From contig JAQGGZ010000005.1 in the NCBI GenBank assembly GCA_028289125.1, forward strand, positions 83,673 through 147,672: a DNA stretch of 64,000 nucleotides, written 5' to 3'. Positions 16,828 to 27,215 of this stretch are shown in pieces (positions within the stretch are counted from its first letter, which is position 1; every line of letters starts with the position of its first letter). The DNA is from Candidatus Saccharimonadota bacterium (GTDB taxonomy: Bacteria > Patescibacteriota > Saccharimonadia > Saccharimonadales > UBA4665). The notes beneath the pieces were generated by a model. That model was not told the DNA's origin and did no database searches. It saw nothing but the letters and a program-made list of their open reading frames with translations. Both the position numbers and the translations under genes were made by a program.

Positions 16828-19800
16828 TATAATGCCTTCTAACAAATCGGTCTCGAACTGCTCGATGGCCGACATGTCATCGCCATACTGGCTGACATCC
16901 GGAAATGACAGGTCTTTGATGTGGCGCCAGATTACTTCTGCGAGTCGTCCGATACGTTTGCATTCGGCTTCATCGAAATCGATATGCAACTCGACAATCT
17001 TTCCGGCTTCGTTTGGTTCGACGAATTCAAGGTAAGCGTCGACAACGGTGTAATCTTTATAGGTCCGGGAATTTTCAACGAGCAGTTTATAGATGTACAG
17101 CTGCTGTTTGTAGCGGTGCAGTTTTGGTTCGCGCTTCCAGCGGTCATATGAACGTCCGGTCTTGTAGTCTACGATCCGGATCGTCTTGGCTGCTTTGTCG
17201 ACGATCAGTTTGTCGATCTTACCGGTAAGATGGGCTTCGCCGCAGAAAACACCTTCATTTCGGAACTTGTGTTCGCTGACGTTATTTTCCGTGATGACGC
17301 TTACCCGTTGCTCAAGATACGCTTCCAGGCTCAACCGTCCACGATCGATCAACTGAGCCGTCAGAACCTCGCCGAGGCGCTTGCTACGCATCTGACGATC
17401 GAAGTAGTCATGGATGGCTTTGATGCCCGGGATCTGTCCCGTATGGACGGCCATGTTGTTCAACCACTCCAATGTCTCGTGGATGGCATTCCCGTATTGC
17501 CCTTCGGGCGTCGGTGCGCTCGGGAAACGCAGGACCTTGTTCATGAAATAGCTTTGCGGGCCGGCGTACTGTAAATCGATGAAGCTATTGAGGTCAGTCG
17601 GGCTGATCTGATAATTCTCAAGGCGCGCTTTCATGGCCGATTGCAGATCGATCGTCGGCTCACTCAGGTGGCGTTGCTGCCAGTTCTTTACGAGATCCTG
17701 CGCCGACGGTACGGTCACGTCGACGTGTTTGATCAGTTGTGATTCGGTCGGCAATAACGGGCTGATCGTGACATCGGTATCGACAGGCTGCTCCTCGAGG
17801 AAGCTCAGCTCAGTCGTATGCTTGCCAGCAATGGTATTCGCATAACTTGTAAGGTACAGATGCGTCTTAGCGCGCGTCAGGGCAACGTAAAACAGGCGCA
17901 ACCGTTCGTCATGTGTCTGACCGGCATACCGGATATGTTGGAGGTTGGCGGGCAACGGTATGTTGGAGCTTTGGCTCCTAGCCTTACTTCCCCACACTTC
18001 ATCGAGGCAAGCCAGAACGAACACCGCGGAGAATTCCAGACCTTTGGATTTATAGGCGGTCATGAGTTGGACGGCCGAACTCGCTTCCTGGTGAGGATTG
18101 GTGTTGAGGATCTTGATGTCGGCCTGTTGATGGGCGGCGACGAACTCGATGAAATCCGTCAGAAGGAGCGGGCGCAGCTCGTCAGAGTGATAATTGCGCA
18201 ACTGTGAACGGAGGATAGTCAGATTTGACAGCAGGTCCCAGAACGTAGCTTGGACGGCTTCGGGATTACTGTCGGCAAAATGGTACGCGTAAAACGGTGA
18301 TTGGAACTCGGTGATTTCAACATCGTTGAGTGGAAGCGGTGTCACGCCGACCAGATAATCAAGCATGATCTCAAGCGGTTCGCTCGCGGCTATCTGGCTG
18401 AGGCGGATGAAGAATAAGCCGATGTTCGTCAGTGCCGAGTCCGTTAGGAGGGTATTTGTCCAGTCCTGGTGCTCATCGTAGGCATTCCACGAAGTCTGCC
18501 AAATCGTCCGCGTCGGCAATTGCCAAAAGTCATAACTGATGACCGCGGGCCATAACCCGCTGGCAGCGGCGTGATCGGCCCGTTGTAAGGCCAGGACCAG
18601 CCGGCACATCGTGATAAGCTGCGTGATAAGCGGATTGTCGAGGACATTCTCACGCTTCTCGTAATAGACGGGTATGGCGGCCTCACGCAAGTATGGTAGC
18701 AGCGGCACGAGGTAGCGGTGTTGCGGTGCCAGGACGGCGATTTCGGAGGGTGCTGTTCCCTGCTCGATCAAATGCTTGATCTTTTCGACGACACCCGCGT
18801 ACTGGCTGACGTCCGTCACGTACTCCAGTCGTTCTATCGTAGCTGCCGGTATGGCTGCGTTGGCCGCCTTAAGTGTTTTGTCGATCGCCGGCAGCCGACT
18901 CTGCAAACGCTCACCTATCTGTCCCGATATGTTCTCAGCCGTCTTCAGGATATCAGCGGCAGACCGGTAGTTCTCGACCAGCGGTATGACCGCCACATCA
19001 CGGTACATTTCTTTGAACTGAAGCATGTGTGAGTAATTAGCGCCCTGGAACGCGTAAATCGCCTGATCATCGTCGCCGACAGCCAGCACATTAGGCCGGC
19101 CTTCGTTGACGGGGCTGTCAGTGAGCAGCTCTACAAGACGGAGCTGGGCATCATTCGTGTCCTGAAATTCATCGAGGAGCATGTACAAATACTGTTCCTG
19201 CAAGGTAAAGCGTAGCTCGTCATTGTCCTCCAGCCCACGGATGGCCTTAAGGATCATATCGTCGTAATCAAACAGGTTCTGTTGCTTGAGGCGTTGGTCG
19301 TATTCTTCATAGATATGGGCGATGGCACTGAGTTTGCGGCTGTCGGCGACGCCGCCGACAATGAAGCGCGCGGCAGCATCTTTAGCGAGCCAGCGGTTTT
19401 TCCACTGCGTGATACGGGTTGTCTTGCCGCTTTCCTCGGCATCTTTGACGGCGCTGAACAGCTCGGACTGCCAGTCGGCAGCAATCGAATGTGCCGTGCC
19501 GATGCGAATACCTTCAAAGGCGGCGGTCGCTTCCAGTAGGTGAGTAAACGCGGCTATCGATTTCTTATCTATACGGGTGACCGCCGCAAGGTGGGTGGCG
19601 ACCTGCTCGTTTGCAAAAACCAAGAAGGCTTCGTTGGCTTTGTCGATGGCCCTGACGTCGGCCGGTGTCAGCAATGCCCGCTTAAAGTCACTTATGGTGC
19701 TACGGACATCACGAATATAACTATCGGCGTATTTCAACGGATTGCCATAGGGCAACTCAGTGATTATGGCTCGTAGGGTGCTGTCGATGCCAAGATCATC

Positions 19801-20145
19801 AATGGCGGTCTGTTGGGGCTGGTCGGCAAAGAATGAACCGTAGCGGCGCACAAGCTCGCTACCGAATGCATGATACGTGCTGATCGTGACGGCATATGCC
19901 TGAGCCCCGATCATGCCGGCGAGACGTTCGCGCATGTTGACGGCGGCGGCGTCGGTAAACGTCAAGCAGACGATATTCTCGGGGCCGGTATCGGTCTTTT
20001 TAAGGATGTTAGCGACCCGGGCGCTCAACAGCTGTGTCTTACCGGTGCCGGGGCCGGCAACGACCAAAACCGGGCCTTCGATCGTGTCGACGGCCTGTTT
20101 CTGGGCGGCATTCAGATTGCGGTAGGTGTCAGTGAAACGGTCCAT
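16825..20145 (-). CDS. UvrD/Rep-family helicase fused to a RecB-type nuclease
   Basis: An 1106-residue SF1A helicase-nuclease. N-terminal features: Q motif LNAAQKQAV, Walker A AGPGTGKT, Walker B LLDEFQDTN, and helicase motifs VGDDDQAIYAFQGA, MTAYKSKGLEF (motif V region) and LFYVALTRAK (motif VI). The C-terminal 250 residues carry a PD-(D/E)XK nuclease: GNAIHETLEWL, then GKIDKL and IVDYKTG with the catalytic Asp-Asp-Lys, then QLYIY. It probably works in double-strand break processing or repair, like one arm of AddAB. ATG 20145 is preferred to 20151 because TACAAT ends 8 nt before it and only 2 nt before the other. Confidence 0.9.
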   Translation of the reverse strand: MDRFTDTYRNLNAAQKQAVDTIEGPVLVVAGPGTGKTQLLSARVANILKKTDTGPENIVCLTFTDAAAVNMRERLAGMIGAQAYAVTISTYHAFGSELVRRYGSFFADQPQQTAIDDLGIDSTLRAIITELPYGNPLKYADSYIRDVRSTISDFKRALLTPADVRAIDKANEAFLVFANEQVATHLAAVTRIDKKSIAAFTHLLEATAAFEGIRIGTAHSIAADWQSELFSAVKDAEESGKTTRITQWKNRWLAKDAAARFIVGGVADSRKLSAIAHIYEEYDQRLKQQNLFDYDDMILKAIRGLEDNDELRFTLQEQYLYMLLDEFQDTNDAQLRLVELLTDSPVNEGRPNVLAVGDDDQAIYAFQGANYSHMLQFKEMYRDVAVIPLVENYRSAADILKTAENISGQIGERLQSRLPAIDKTLKAANAAIPAATIERLEYVTDVSQYAGVVEKIKHLIEQGTAPSEIAVLAPQHRYLVPLLPYLREAAIPVYYEKRENVLDNPLITQLITMCRLVLALQRADHAAASGLWPAVISYDFWQLPTRTIWQTSWNAYDEHQDWTNTLLTDSALTNIGLFFIRLSQIAASEPLEIMLDYLVGVTPLPLNDVEITEFQSPFYAYHFADSNPEAVQATFWDLLSNLTILRSQLRNYHSDELRPLLLTDFIEFVAAHQQADIKILNTNPHQEASSAVQLMTAYKSKGLEFSAVFVLACLDEVWGSKARSQSSNIPLPANLQHIRYAGQTHDERLRLFYVALTRAKTHLYLTSYANTIAGKHTTELSFLEEQPVDTDVTISPLLPTESQLIKHVDVTVPSAQDLVKNWQQRHLSEPTIDLQSAMKARLENYQISPTDLNSFIDLQYAGPQSYFMNKVLRFPSAPTPEGQYGNAIHETLEWLNNMAVHTGQIPGIKAIHDYFDRQMRSKRLGEVLTAQLIDRGRLSLEAYLEQRVSVITENNVSEHKFRNEGVFCGEAHLTGKIDKLIVDKAAKTIRIVDYKTGRSYDRWKREPKLHRYKQQLYIYKLLVENSRTYKDYTVVDAYLEFVEPNEAGKIVELHIDFDEAECKRIGRLAEVIWRHIKDLSFPDVSQYGDDMSAIEQFETDLLEGII

Positions 20146-20173
20146 GTCCATCTATTGTACTATCATGACGCAC

Positions 20174-20214
20174 AAAAAAACTTCTGTACTCTCGCAGGAT
20201 ACAGAAGTTTTTTT
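20174..20214. terminator. bidirectional hairpin terminator
   Basis: A7, CTTCTGTA (20181-20188), an 11-nt loop, TACAGAAG (20200-20207), T7. On the minus strand it terminates the 25-residue gene at 20237-20314, just before the helicase promoter. Confidence 0.8.
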
Positions 20215-20236
20215 GGAGTCAAACGTGAGGGAAGCT

Positions 20237-20314
20237 CTAGTAAACAATGTATTGTTGCCAGAACTCGGTTTGCTTTTTGCTGACTCGGTGTCGGCGATCT
20301 TGCAATAGTTTCAT
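20237..20314 (-). CDS. stand-alone 25-residue basic peptide
   Basis: A 26-codon frame with a strong ribosome binding site, AAGGGAGG, 5 nt before the ATG, followed 22 nt after its stop by a hairpin terminator, so it looks like a complete transcription unit. The product starts MKLLQDRRHR and ends EFWQQYIVY: a basic first half and an aromatic end. No relative is recognised. A similarly built 26-residue gene lies at 29860-29940. A TATCAT or TATATA box lies 15-25 nt upstream of the ribosome binding site. It could instead be a regulatory leader peptide, but no gene follows before the terminator. Confidence 0.55.
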   Translation of the reverse strand: MKLLQDRRHRVSKKQTEFWQQYIVY

Positions 20315-20402
20315 AGTGCCTCCCTTAAGCGTTATGATACCTATATAATGCAGCATGCTTACGTTTAGCACCGTAATATTTCCCACTAACAGGCGGTGAT
20401 TT

Positions 20403-21590
20403 TTAAGCGTTGGCTGCGGCGCAGATCTTACAGAGGTGATCTTCTTCGAATTCGGTGAACCACTGCCCTGGTACTTTCCACCAAGGTTGGTAATCGGCGT
20501 AACCGGCAATGTCCCCGGCTTCTCGAAGGAGCCAACCGAGCTTACCGTAAATGCGGAGCTTACCGTAATTGACCGCTGCCCACTGAGGCCCGGCAGGAAT
20601 TACGGACACCGGACGTTTCGGTTGGTAGCCGCGCATGTCCTTGCCGTCCAGGGCGCGCAATATGTTTTCAGCCACAAACTTTCCGTCGTAGAGGGCGGTC
20701 TGGGCCATGCCGCTGAATGGCGTATTAGCGTTGTCGCCGATGACGAAGATGTTATCTTCGGCTTGCAAGAAAATGTCAGTCGCGACCTTGCCGCGTCCCA
20801 TCATGACGAAGTTATTGGCTTTGAAGAACGGGTGGTTGGTAACGCCGGCGGTCCAGATGACGGTGTGGCTGCTGATCGGCTTGCCGTTGACCATCAAGGC
20901 GTCGGCGGTCTGACCTTGCACGGCCTGGCCAACGTACAGTTTGACGCCGAGGCGCTTCAGCCGGCGTTTGACTGCCCGGGAGGTGTCTTTCGGCATGCGT
21001 GGCAATAACCGGGGAGCAGCTTCGATAAGATCGATATGGATGGCACGGCGTCGGACGCCATGGTTGGCCATGATCTCTTTGAGGTAGCCCGGTAGGCTAC
21101 CGGCTAACTCGATACCGGTCGGACCGGCACCGATTATGACGTAGTTGAGGTCTGGTTGTCTTTCATCTTCTATCTGGTCGTGCAGATGACGCTTCAGTTC
21201 GTCGATGTCGTCAAGTGATTTGACGCCGTATGAATATTCCTGGAGCCCTTCGATGCCGAAGTAATTGGTGACGACGCCCAGGCCGAGGACGAGCTGGTCG
21301 TAAAACAATACCTGTTTGTCCTCCGTGATGACGGATTTGGCCTTGCGGTCGATCGTCGTGGCCGTACCTTTGACAATACGCACGTCGGTATCACCGAAAA
21401 GCGCGTCAAGGCTGAGGGCGGCGTTACTGTGGGCGCCGCCGGTCGCGGTATGGTAGGACGTCGGGTAGTACCGGAATACAGAACGGTCACTGAGCAACGT
21501 GACGGCCACCTTAGATGATCTTGATAATTCCAACGCCGCTTTGACACCGCCAAAGCCTCCGCCAACGACGAGTATTCGTTGCTTAGCCAT
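20403..21590 (-). CDS. ndh: type II NADH:quinone oxidoreductase (NDH-2)
   Basis: A 395-residue two-Rossmann flavoprotein. FAD-binding GGGFGGVKAA is at residues 10-19, NAD-binding VIIGAGPTGIELAGSL near residue 150, and the second FAD contact is in FVIGDNANT near residue 286. The A/G-rich segment before the C terminus and the final amphipathic region (WWKVPGQWFTEFEEDHLC) fit peripheral membrane attachment. It passes electrons from NADH to quinone without pumping protons. It is divergent from the FAD-linked dehydrogenase and the cyo operon, so the genes of the short respiratory chain are clustered. Confidence 0.88.
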   Translation of the reverse strand: MAKQRILVVGGGFGGVKAALELSRSSKVAVTLLSDRSVFRYYPTSYHTATGGAHSNAALSLDALFGDTDVRIVKGTATTIDRKAKSVITEDKQVLFYDQLVLGLGVVTNYFGIEGLQEYSYGVKSLDDIDELKRHLHDQIEDERQPDLNYVIIGAGPTGIELAGSLPGYLKEIMANHGVRRRAIHIDLIEAAPRLLPRMPKDTSRAVKRRLKRLGVKLYVGQAVQGQTADALMVNGKPISSHTVIWTAGVTNHPFFKANNFVMMGRGKVATDIFLQAEDNIFVIGDNANTPFSGMAQTALYDGKFVAENILRALDGKDMRGYQPKRPVSVIPAGPQWAAVNYGKLRIYGKLGWLLREAGDIAGYADYQPWWKVPGQWFTEFEEDHLCKICAAANA

Positions 21591-21668
21591 TTTGTCTCCT
21601 CAGTTTTTGTTGCGCTTTATGCATTTCCACCTTATTATAGTAGTCATAAGCAGAATCACAAAATAGAA

Positions 21669-23333
21669 ATGGACCAATTCAAACAACTACTTCTGAAGGC
21701 CGGTTTTAAGGGTGACCTTGATGATAGTGCCAGCGCCAAGGAATTTTACAGCCATGACGCTTCCCTGTTTGAGATCAAGCCGAAACTGATCGTCATACCG
21801 AAAGACTCAGCTGACGTTCAGACGCTCGTGGCCTTGGTTCATAAGCAGAAAAAGTCGATGCCTGAACTGTCGGTTACCGCTCGCTCGGCAGGTACCGACA
21901 TGGCCGGGGGGGCTATCAATGACTCGATCATCGTTGATTTCAATAAGTACTTCCAGACGATTCATTCGGTCACGTCACGTGTCGCCAAAGCCCAGCCGGG
22001 CGTCTTTTACCGTGATTTTGAAAAAGAGACGCTCAAGAAAAACGCCTTGATGCCGTCGTACCCGGCTTCACGTGAGCTGGCTACGATCGGCGGTATGGTT
22101 GCCAATAACTCTGGCGGTGAAAAATCGTTGGAATACGGTAAGGTTAAGGACTTCGTCAATGAGCTGCAGGTCGTGTTTGCCGACGGCAAGGAATACACCG
22201 TCAAGCCTCTGACCCGCGTCGAGCTGTTGCGCAAGATCGCCCAGAAGGATTACGAAGGCAATATTTACAAGCGTATCTTTGAACTCTGTGAAAATAATTA
22301 TGATGTCATCAAGGCTGCCAAGCCACAGGTCAGCAAGAACTCGATGGGCTACACGTTATGGGAAGTCTGGGACCGCGAAACCGGCGTCTTCGATCTGACC
22401 AAACTGATCGTCGGTTCAGAAGGCACCCTCGGTTTCGTCACGGACATCACCTACCGATTAGTCGAACACCGCCCTCACTCAGGTGTGCTGGTACTCTTCT
22501 TAAAAGACCTAAATGGTCTCGGAGAGCTGATTCCTCGGGTTCTTAAGTCGAAACCGGCCACTTTTGAATCATTTGATGATCAGACTTTGCTGTTGTCCAT
22601 TCGGTTCATGCCGAGCTTCTTAAAGATGCTGGGCCTGAAGCGTTTCGTACACCTCTGCTTCTCACTTATCCCTGACGGTTTGCAACTGCTCCGTGGCATA
22701 CCGAAACTTATCCTCATGGTTGAATTCAACGGCAAGACCGAACAAGAGGTGCGAGAAAAGGTCAAGGCACTGCACAGTGATTTGTCACACCTGAAAGCCC
22801 GTTACGAGATCAACGGGTTTGAAGAAGACGCTACCGAGGCTAAGGCCGAAAAGTTCTGGGTGATGCGCCGCCAAAGTTTCCAGTTGCTTCGCAGCAAGGT
22901 CAAGGACAAGCACACGGCGCCATTCATCGACGATCTTATCGTTCAGCCGAAGTACATGCCGGAATTCCTGCCACAGCTCCGCGTTATCATCAAGAAGTAC
23001 AAGTTGTTCGCTACGATTGCCGGACATATGGGTGACGGCAACTTCCACATCATTCCGCTCATGAAGCTTGAGGATAAGAAAGAACGCCGAAAATTATTAC
23101 CGGCCATGAAAGAAGTCGACGAACTCGTGCTTAAATATAAGGGTTCGCTGAGTGGTGAGCACAACGACGGCTTGGTGCGCGGGCCTTGGCTTGAGCAACA
23201 GTTCGGCAAGGAAGTCGTAGACCTTTTCCGTGAGGTCAAACATATCTTCGACCCTCAGAATATCTTCAATCCCCACAAAAAATCCGATGCTGACTGGGAC
23301 TACAGTTACCAGCACATCCGCGACCATTTCTAG
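21669..23333 (+). CDS. FAD-linked dehydrogenase, D-lactate/glycolate type
   Basis: A 554-residue member of the FAD_binding_4 plus FAD-oxidase_C family. The PCMH-type FAD domain shows SVTARSAGTDMAGGAIN and ATIGGMVANNSGGEKSLEYG; the C-terminal domain shows IAGHMGDGNFH and LSGEHNDGLVRG, which match HxGDGN and SGEHG(I)G in D-lactate and glycolate dehydrogenases. It would oxidise a 2-hydroxyacid and pass electrons to quinone. ATG 21669 is the first start that gives the normal N terminus; no clear ribosome binding site is present. It precedes cyoA by 3 nt and probably opens the same operon. Confidence 0.8.
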   Translation: MDQFKQLLLKAGFKGDLDDSASAKEFYSHDASLFEIKPKLIVIPKDSADVQTLVALVHKQKKSMPELSVTARSAGTDMAGGAINDSIIVDFNKYFQTIHSVTSRVAKAQPGVFYRDFEKETLKKNALMPSYPASRELATIGGMVANNSGGEKSLEYGKVKDFVNELQVVFADGKEYTVKPLTRVELLRKIAQKDYEGNIYKRIFELCENNYDVIKAAKPQVSKNSMGYTLWEVWDRETGVFDLTKLIVGSEGTLGFVTDITYRLVEHRPHSGVLVLFLKDLNGLGELIPRVLKSKPATFESFDDQTLLLSIRFMPSFLKMLGLKRFVHLCFSLIPDGLQLLRGIPKLILMVEFNGKTEQEVREKVKALHSDLSHLKARYEINGFEEDATEAKAEKFWVMRRQSFQLLRSKVKDKHTAPFIDDLIVQPKYMPEFLPQLRVIIKKYKLFATIAGHMGDGNFHIIPLMKLEDKKERRKLLPAMKEVDELVLKYKGSLSGEHNDGLVRGPWLEQQFGKEVVDLFREVKHIFDPQNIFNPHKKSDADWDYSYQHIRDHF

Positions 23334-23336
23334 ACT

Positions 23337-24227
23337 ATGAAGTATAAGAAGCTAATCTTTATCGCGCTCGCCGTGGCGGCACTCGTGGCCCTTTCGATCT
23401 GGTATCTGCACGATAAGCCTTTCGCGTTGTTTGAGTCGCGCGGAGTCATCGCCCATGAAGAACGTAAACTGATGGTTTTCACGCTGGCGCTGAGCCTGGT
23501 AGTGGTGATACCGGTTTTCGCATTACTTATCGGTATCGTCTGGCGTTACCGGGACACCAATCAAAAGAAAGCAAGATATGATCCGACTTGGGACCACAAT
23601 CGTATGGCCGAGACTATCTGGTGGTTGATACCGACGGCTATCATTACCGTGCTCGCGATTGTCACCTGGCAAAGTACGCATCAGCTTGATCCCTACCGTC
23701 CGATCGCATCTACGGTCAAGCCTGTCAAAGTGCAAGTCGTCGCCCTGGACTGGAAGTGGCTGTTCATTTATCCTGACGAACGTATCGCGACAGTTAATTT
23801 CGTCCAGCTTCCCGTCAATACTCCCGTGGACTTTGAAATAACATCGGCTGGACCCATGAATTCATTCTGGATTCCGCAGCTTGCGGGCCAGATTTACGCT
23901 ATGAGCGGGATGTCCTCGCAGCTGCACGTCATGGCCGATCAGACGGGCGACTACCGCGGTTCGTCAGCCAATCTGAGTGGCAAAGGATTCGCTGGCATGA
24001 CCTTCATTACCCGCGTCAGCAGCACCAGTGAATACTATGACTGGGTACAATCCGCCAAAACGATCGAAAGCGAGCTTAACCAGGGCAGTTACGACGCGCT
24101 GGCATTGCCGAGCCAGAATAATCCGGAAACCCTTTACGGTTACGTTGAGCAGAACCTCTATGATACGATAGTAATGAAAGATATGGGGTCAACACACACA
24201 ACACATCAGCACGGAGCTGACGAATAA
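23337..24227 (+). CDS. cyoA: cytochrome bo3-type quinol oxidase subunit II
   Basis: A 296-residue protein with three hydrophobic segments (residues 6-24, 45-70 and 90-108) and an extracytoplasmic cupredoxin domain. The signature [19 protein letters not shown] is that of quinol oxidases and lacks the Cys/His ligands for CuA, so the electron donor is quinol and not cytochrome c. No lipobox Cys is seen. The gene overlaps cyoB by 1 nt. Confidence 0.93.
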   Translation: MKYKKLIFIALAVAALVALSIWYLHDKPFALFESRGVIAHEERKLMVFTLALSLVVVIPVFALLIGIVWRYRDTNQKKARYDPTWDHNRMAETIWWLIPTAIITVLAIVTWQSTHQLDPYRPIASTVKPVKVQVVALDWKWLFIYPDERIATVNFVQLPVNTPVDFEITSAGPMNSFWIPQLAGQIYAMSGMSSQLHVMADQTGDYRGSSANLSGKGFAGMTFITRVSSTSEYYDWVQSAKTIESELNQGSYDALALPSQNNPETLYGYVEQNLYDTIVMKDMGSTHTTHQHGADE

Positions 24228-26209
24228 TGCTCCTTGCCAACGTGCTCGGTAAACTGAATGCCGATCAGTTCCCGCACGATCCAATCGCTGCCGGTGGGGC
24301 CCTCACGGTCGTCGGCGCGATGATCGTCATCCCGGTATTACTCACGTATTTCAAGCGGTGGGGTTGGTTATGGAATAACTGGTTGACCAGTCTTGATCAT
24401 AAGAAAATCGGGATCATGTACCTGTTGGTGTCGGGCATCATGCTACTCCGTGGTGTCGCTGACGCCCTGATGATGCGTACCCAGCAGGCCGTGTCGACCG
24501 GTGCCAACAGCGGTATACTCGACGCCGAACATTTCCAGCAGGTATTCTCGGCCCATGGATCGATCATGATTTTCTTCGTGGGTATGGGCTTTATGTTCGG
24601 CATCATCAACGTCATACTGCCGCAACAGATCGGCTCACGCGACGTCGCCTTTCCGTTTCTGAACTCTGTCAGTTTCTGGCTGTTCGCAGCCGGCGCAATA
24701 CTTATGAACGTTTCGCTCGTGGTCGGTGAATTCTCGTCTGCCGGCTGGCTGGCTTACCCGCCGCTTTCAGAACTTAAGTTCAGTCCGGGCGTCGGCGTGG
24801 ACTATTGGATATGGAGCTTGCAGATCGCAGGCGTCGGCAGTCTACTGTCTGGCATCAACTTCTTCACGACCATAATAAAGATGCGCGCCGCCGGTATGAC
24901 TCTCATGAAAATGCCGATGTTTGCCTGGAGTGTGCTCGGCAGCATGGCACTCGTCATAACGGCCTTCCCTATCCTGACCGTTACGCTGGCATTACTTGCG
25001 CTGGATCGAAGTCTCGGCATGCATTTCTTTACGACCGACGGCGGAGGTAATGCCATGATGTACATCAACCTGATCTGGGCCTGGGGACATCCCGAAGTGT
25101 ACATTCTGATATTGCCGGCGTTCGGCATCTTTTCTGAAATCGTGGCGACCTTCTCGCGTAAACGTCTGTTCGGCTATACCTCGATGGTTTGGGCAATCGG
25201 AGCTATCGTCTTTCTGTCATTCACCGTCTGGTTGCACCACTTCTTCACGATGGGTGCCGGGGCTGACGTCAACTCGTTCTTCGGTATTATGACGATGGTC
25301 ATCTCAATACCGACCGGTGTCAAGATATTCAACTGGTTGTTCACCATGTACCGCGGGCGCATACGACTGGCGACACCGATGCTTTGGTTCCTCGGATTCG
25401 TCGTGACCTTTACGATCGGTGGCGTCTTCGGGGTGCTGCTATCGGTCCCGCCGGCTGATTTTCAGCTGCACAACAGCCTGTTCCTGGTGGCCCACTTCCA
25501 TACTATGATCATCGGCGGCGTGCTGTTCGGCTACTTCGCCGGACTGACCTACTGGTTCCCGAAGATATTCGGCTTCAAACTGAACGAACGACTCGGCAAG
25601 TATGCCTTCTGGTTCTGGCTGTCCGGCTTCGTCTTAGCGTTCGTGCCGCTCTACATTCTTGGACTGATGGGTGCGACGCGCCGACTGAACCACTACGACG
25701 CATCGCTTGGTTGGCAGGGTCTTTTCATAGTCGCCGCGGTAGGTGTCGTGCTGGTCTGCATCGGTATATTCTTCCAGGTCCTACAATTGGTCGTCAGTTT
25801 CTTATTGCGTAAGAACCACACCGATATGACTGGCGATCCATGGAATGCCCGCACGCTGGAATGGTCAACGGCTTCACCGTCACCGGTTTATAACTTTGCC
25901 GTGCTTCCGACGGTGCGTGACCGGGATGAGTTCTGGGAAATGAAGCAACGCAAAGAATCACTGAAACAGCCGAAGTATGAAGCGATTGAATTGCCAAAGA
26001 ACAGCCCATTCGGACTATATATCGCCATCGCGGCTGGCGTATTCGGCTTCGCGGTCATCTGGCAGATCGTCTGGTTGATTCCTATCGCTTTGCTGGCTGT
26101 CATCGCGCTTATCATCGTCCGCTCCAGTGACACCGACACCGAATATCGTATTTCAGCGGCGCAAGTCGCAGCCATTGAAGCCGCCCGGCCACGAGGACAA
26201 GTCGTATGA
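24227..26209 (+). CDS. cyoB: cytochrome bo3-type quinol oxidase subunit I
   Basis: A 660-residue, roughly 15-helix heme-copper oxidase subunit, the same size as E. coli CyoB. Ligands and channel residues are visible: heme b His110 ([11 protein letters not shown]), the quinone-site residues Arg75 and Asp79 ([12 protein letters not shown]), the Cu-B His and the cross-linked Tyr in [14 protein letters not shown], the His pair in WLHHFFTMG, and the heme His in [12 protein letters not shown]. It reduces O2 to water and pumps protons. The type A1 K and D pathway pattern appears intact. Confidence 0.97.
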   Translation: MLLANVLGKLNADQFPHDPIAAGGALTVVGAMIVIPVLLTYFKRWGWLWNNWLTSLDHKKIGIMYLLVSGIMLLRGVADALMMRTQQAVSTGANSGILDAEHFQQVFSAHGSIMIFFVGMGFMFGIINVILPQQIGSRDVAFPFLNSVSFWLFAAGAILMNVSLVVGEFSSAGWLAYPPLSELKFSPGVGVDYWIWSLQIAGVGSLLSGINFFTTIIKMRAAGMTLMKMPMFAWSVLGSMALVITAFPILTVTLALLALDRSLGMHFFTTDGGGNAMMYINLIWAWGHPEVYILILPAFGIFSEIVATFSRKRLFGYTSMVWAIGAIVFLSFTVWLHHFFTMGAGADVNSFFGIMTMVISIPTGVKIFNWLFTMYRGRIRLATPMLWFLGFVVTFTIGGVFGVLLSVPPADFQLHNSLFLVAHFHTMIIGGVLFGYFAGLTYWFPKIFGFKLNERLGKYAFWFWLSGFVLAFVPLYILGLMGATRRLNHYDASLGWQGLFIVAAVGVVLVCIGIFFQVLQLVVSFLLRKNHTDMTGDPWNARTLEWSTASPSPVYNFAVLPTVRDRDEFWEMKQRKESLKQPKYEAIELPKNSPFGLYIAIAAGVFGFAVIWQIVWLIPIALLAVIALIIVRSSDTDTEYRISAAQVAAIEAARPRGQVV

Positions 26210-26814
26210 TGTACCAAGACACTGCCAAGGTAGTGAAGCGACATACCGCCAAAGCTGAGTCTAACGATAAGACCACTTTCGGATTCTGGGTCTATCTGAT
26301 GACCGACTGCGTCCTCTTTGCCACTCTCTTCGCTGTCTACGCCGTCCTGCATAACAATACCGCCGATGGCCCGAGCAGCGACGGTCTGTTCAGCTTACCG
26401 CTCGTGCTCACCGAAACCATCATCTTGCTCACGAGCAGTTTTGTGTGCGGCTTAGCCATACTTGCCGCGCGCCAAGGCCGCAAGAAAGCGGTCATGTCGT
26501 TCCTGATCATAACCGGCCTGCTCGGCCTGGCTTTCCTCGGAATTGAGCTGACCGAATTCCGCGACCTTATACATGAGGGCCACAGCTGGCGTCAGAGCGC
26601 CTTCCTGTCGTCATTCTTCACGCTAGTCGGTACTCATGGTCTGCACATCGCCAGCGGCCTTATCTGGCTTGTAACGCTGTTATGGCAGATCAGTAAGCAA
26701 GGGCTGTCGGGAAGCAGTCTCAAGCGGCTGACATTGTTCGGTATGTTCTGGCACTTCCTCGATGTCGTCTGGATATTCATATTTACCATCGTGTACATGA
26801 TAGGATCGTTATAG
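26206..26814 (+). CDS. cyoC: cytochrome bo3-type quinol oxidase subunit III
   Basis: A 202-residue protein with five transmembrane segments, as in CyoC. Family features include [22 protein letters not shown] at the first helix, the Glu in [24 protein letters not shown], and [13 protein letters not shown] at the C terminus. It overlaps cyoB by 4 nt (ATGA). It is an assembly and stability subunit of the oxidase. Confidence 0.95.
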   Translation: MMYQDTAKVVKRHTAKAESNDKTTFGFWVYLMTDCVLFATLFAVYAVLHNNTADGPSSDGLFSLPLVLTETIILLTSSFVCGLAILAARQGRKKAVMSFLIITGLLGLAFLGIELTEFRDLIHEGHSWRQSAFLSSFFTLVGTHGLHIASGLIWLVTLLWQISKQGLSGSSLKRLTLFGMFWHFLDVVWIFIFTIVYMIGSL

Positions 26815-27213
26815 ATGGCTACTTCGCATTCTACAATTGTTTCGCACCATGAGGTTGAGCCGGGTTCGCTCGCGCAGTATGTCTTCGGCTTCGTCTGGTC
26901 ACTGATACTGACGGGCGTGGCTTACTGGCTCGTTTCTGAACACGTCGCCAGTCATCACAATGCACTGCCCCATCGCGTAGTACTGCCGATACTTGGAGCG
27001 TTGGCAATCGTGCAGGCGATGATTCAGCTGATATTCTTCCTGCACGTCGGCGAAGAGCGTAAGCCGCGCTGGAAATCCATGGTGCTATGGCTGACGATCG
27101 TGGTGATTCTTATTGTGGTGCTCGGTTCGTTGTGGGTGATGGACAACCTGAACCGTCACATGCGTACGCAGACCGAGATTACGAATTACATGCAGGACCA
27201 GGATAGCCTGTAA
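26815..27213 (+). CDS. cyoD: cytochrome bo3-type quinol oxidase subunit IV
   Basis: A 132-residue three-helix membrane protein in the cyoD position. Its ATG follows the cyoC stop with no gap. The central helix sequence QAMIQLIFFLHVGEE is the family hallmark. The N-terminal 25 residues are longer than in E. coli CyoD (109 residues). Confidence 0.92.
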   Translation: MATSHSTIVSHHEVEPGSLAQYVFGFVWSLILTGVAYWLVSEHVASHHNALPHRVVLPILGALAIVQAMIQLIFFLHVGEERKPRWKSMVLWLTIVVILIVVLGSLWVMDNLNRHMRTQTEITNYMQDQDSL

Positions 27214-27215
27214 AG

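Noticed and set aside
20126..20308. 60-codon plus-strand frame over the terminator region
   Set aside because: It runs through the helicase promoter and a terminator hairpin and is antisense to the better supported 25-codon gene.
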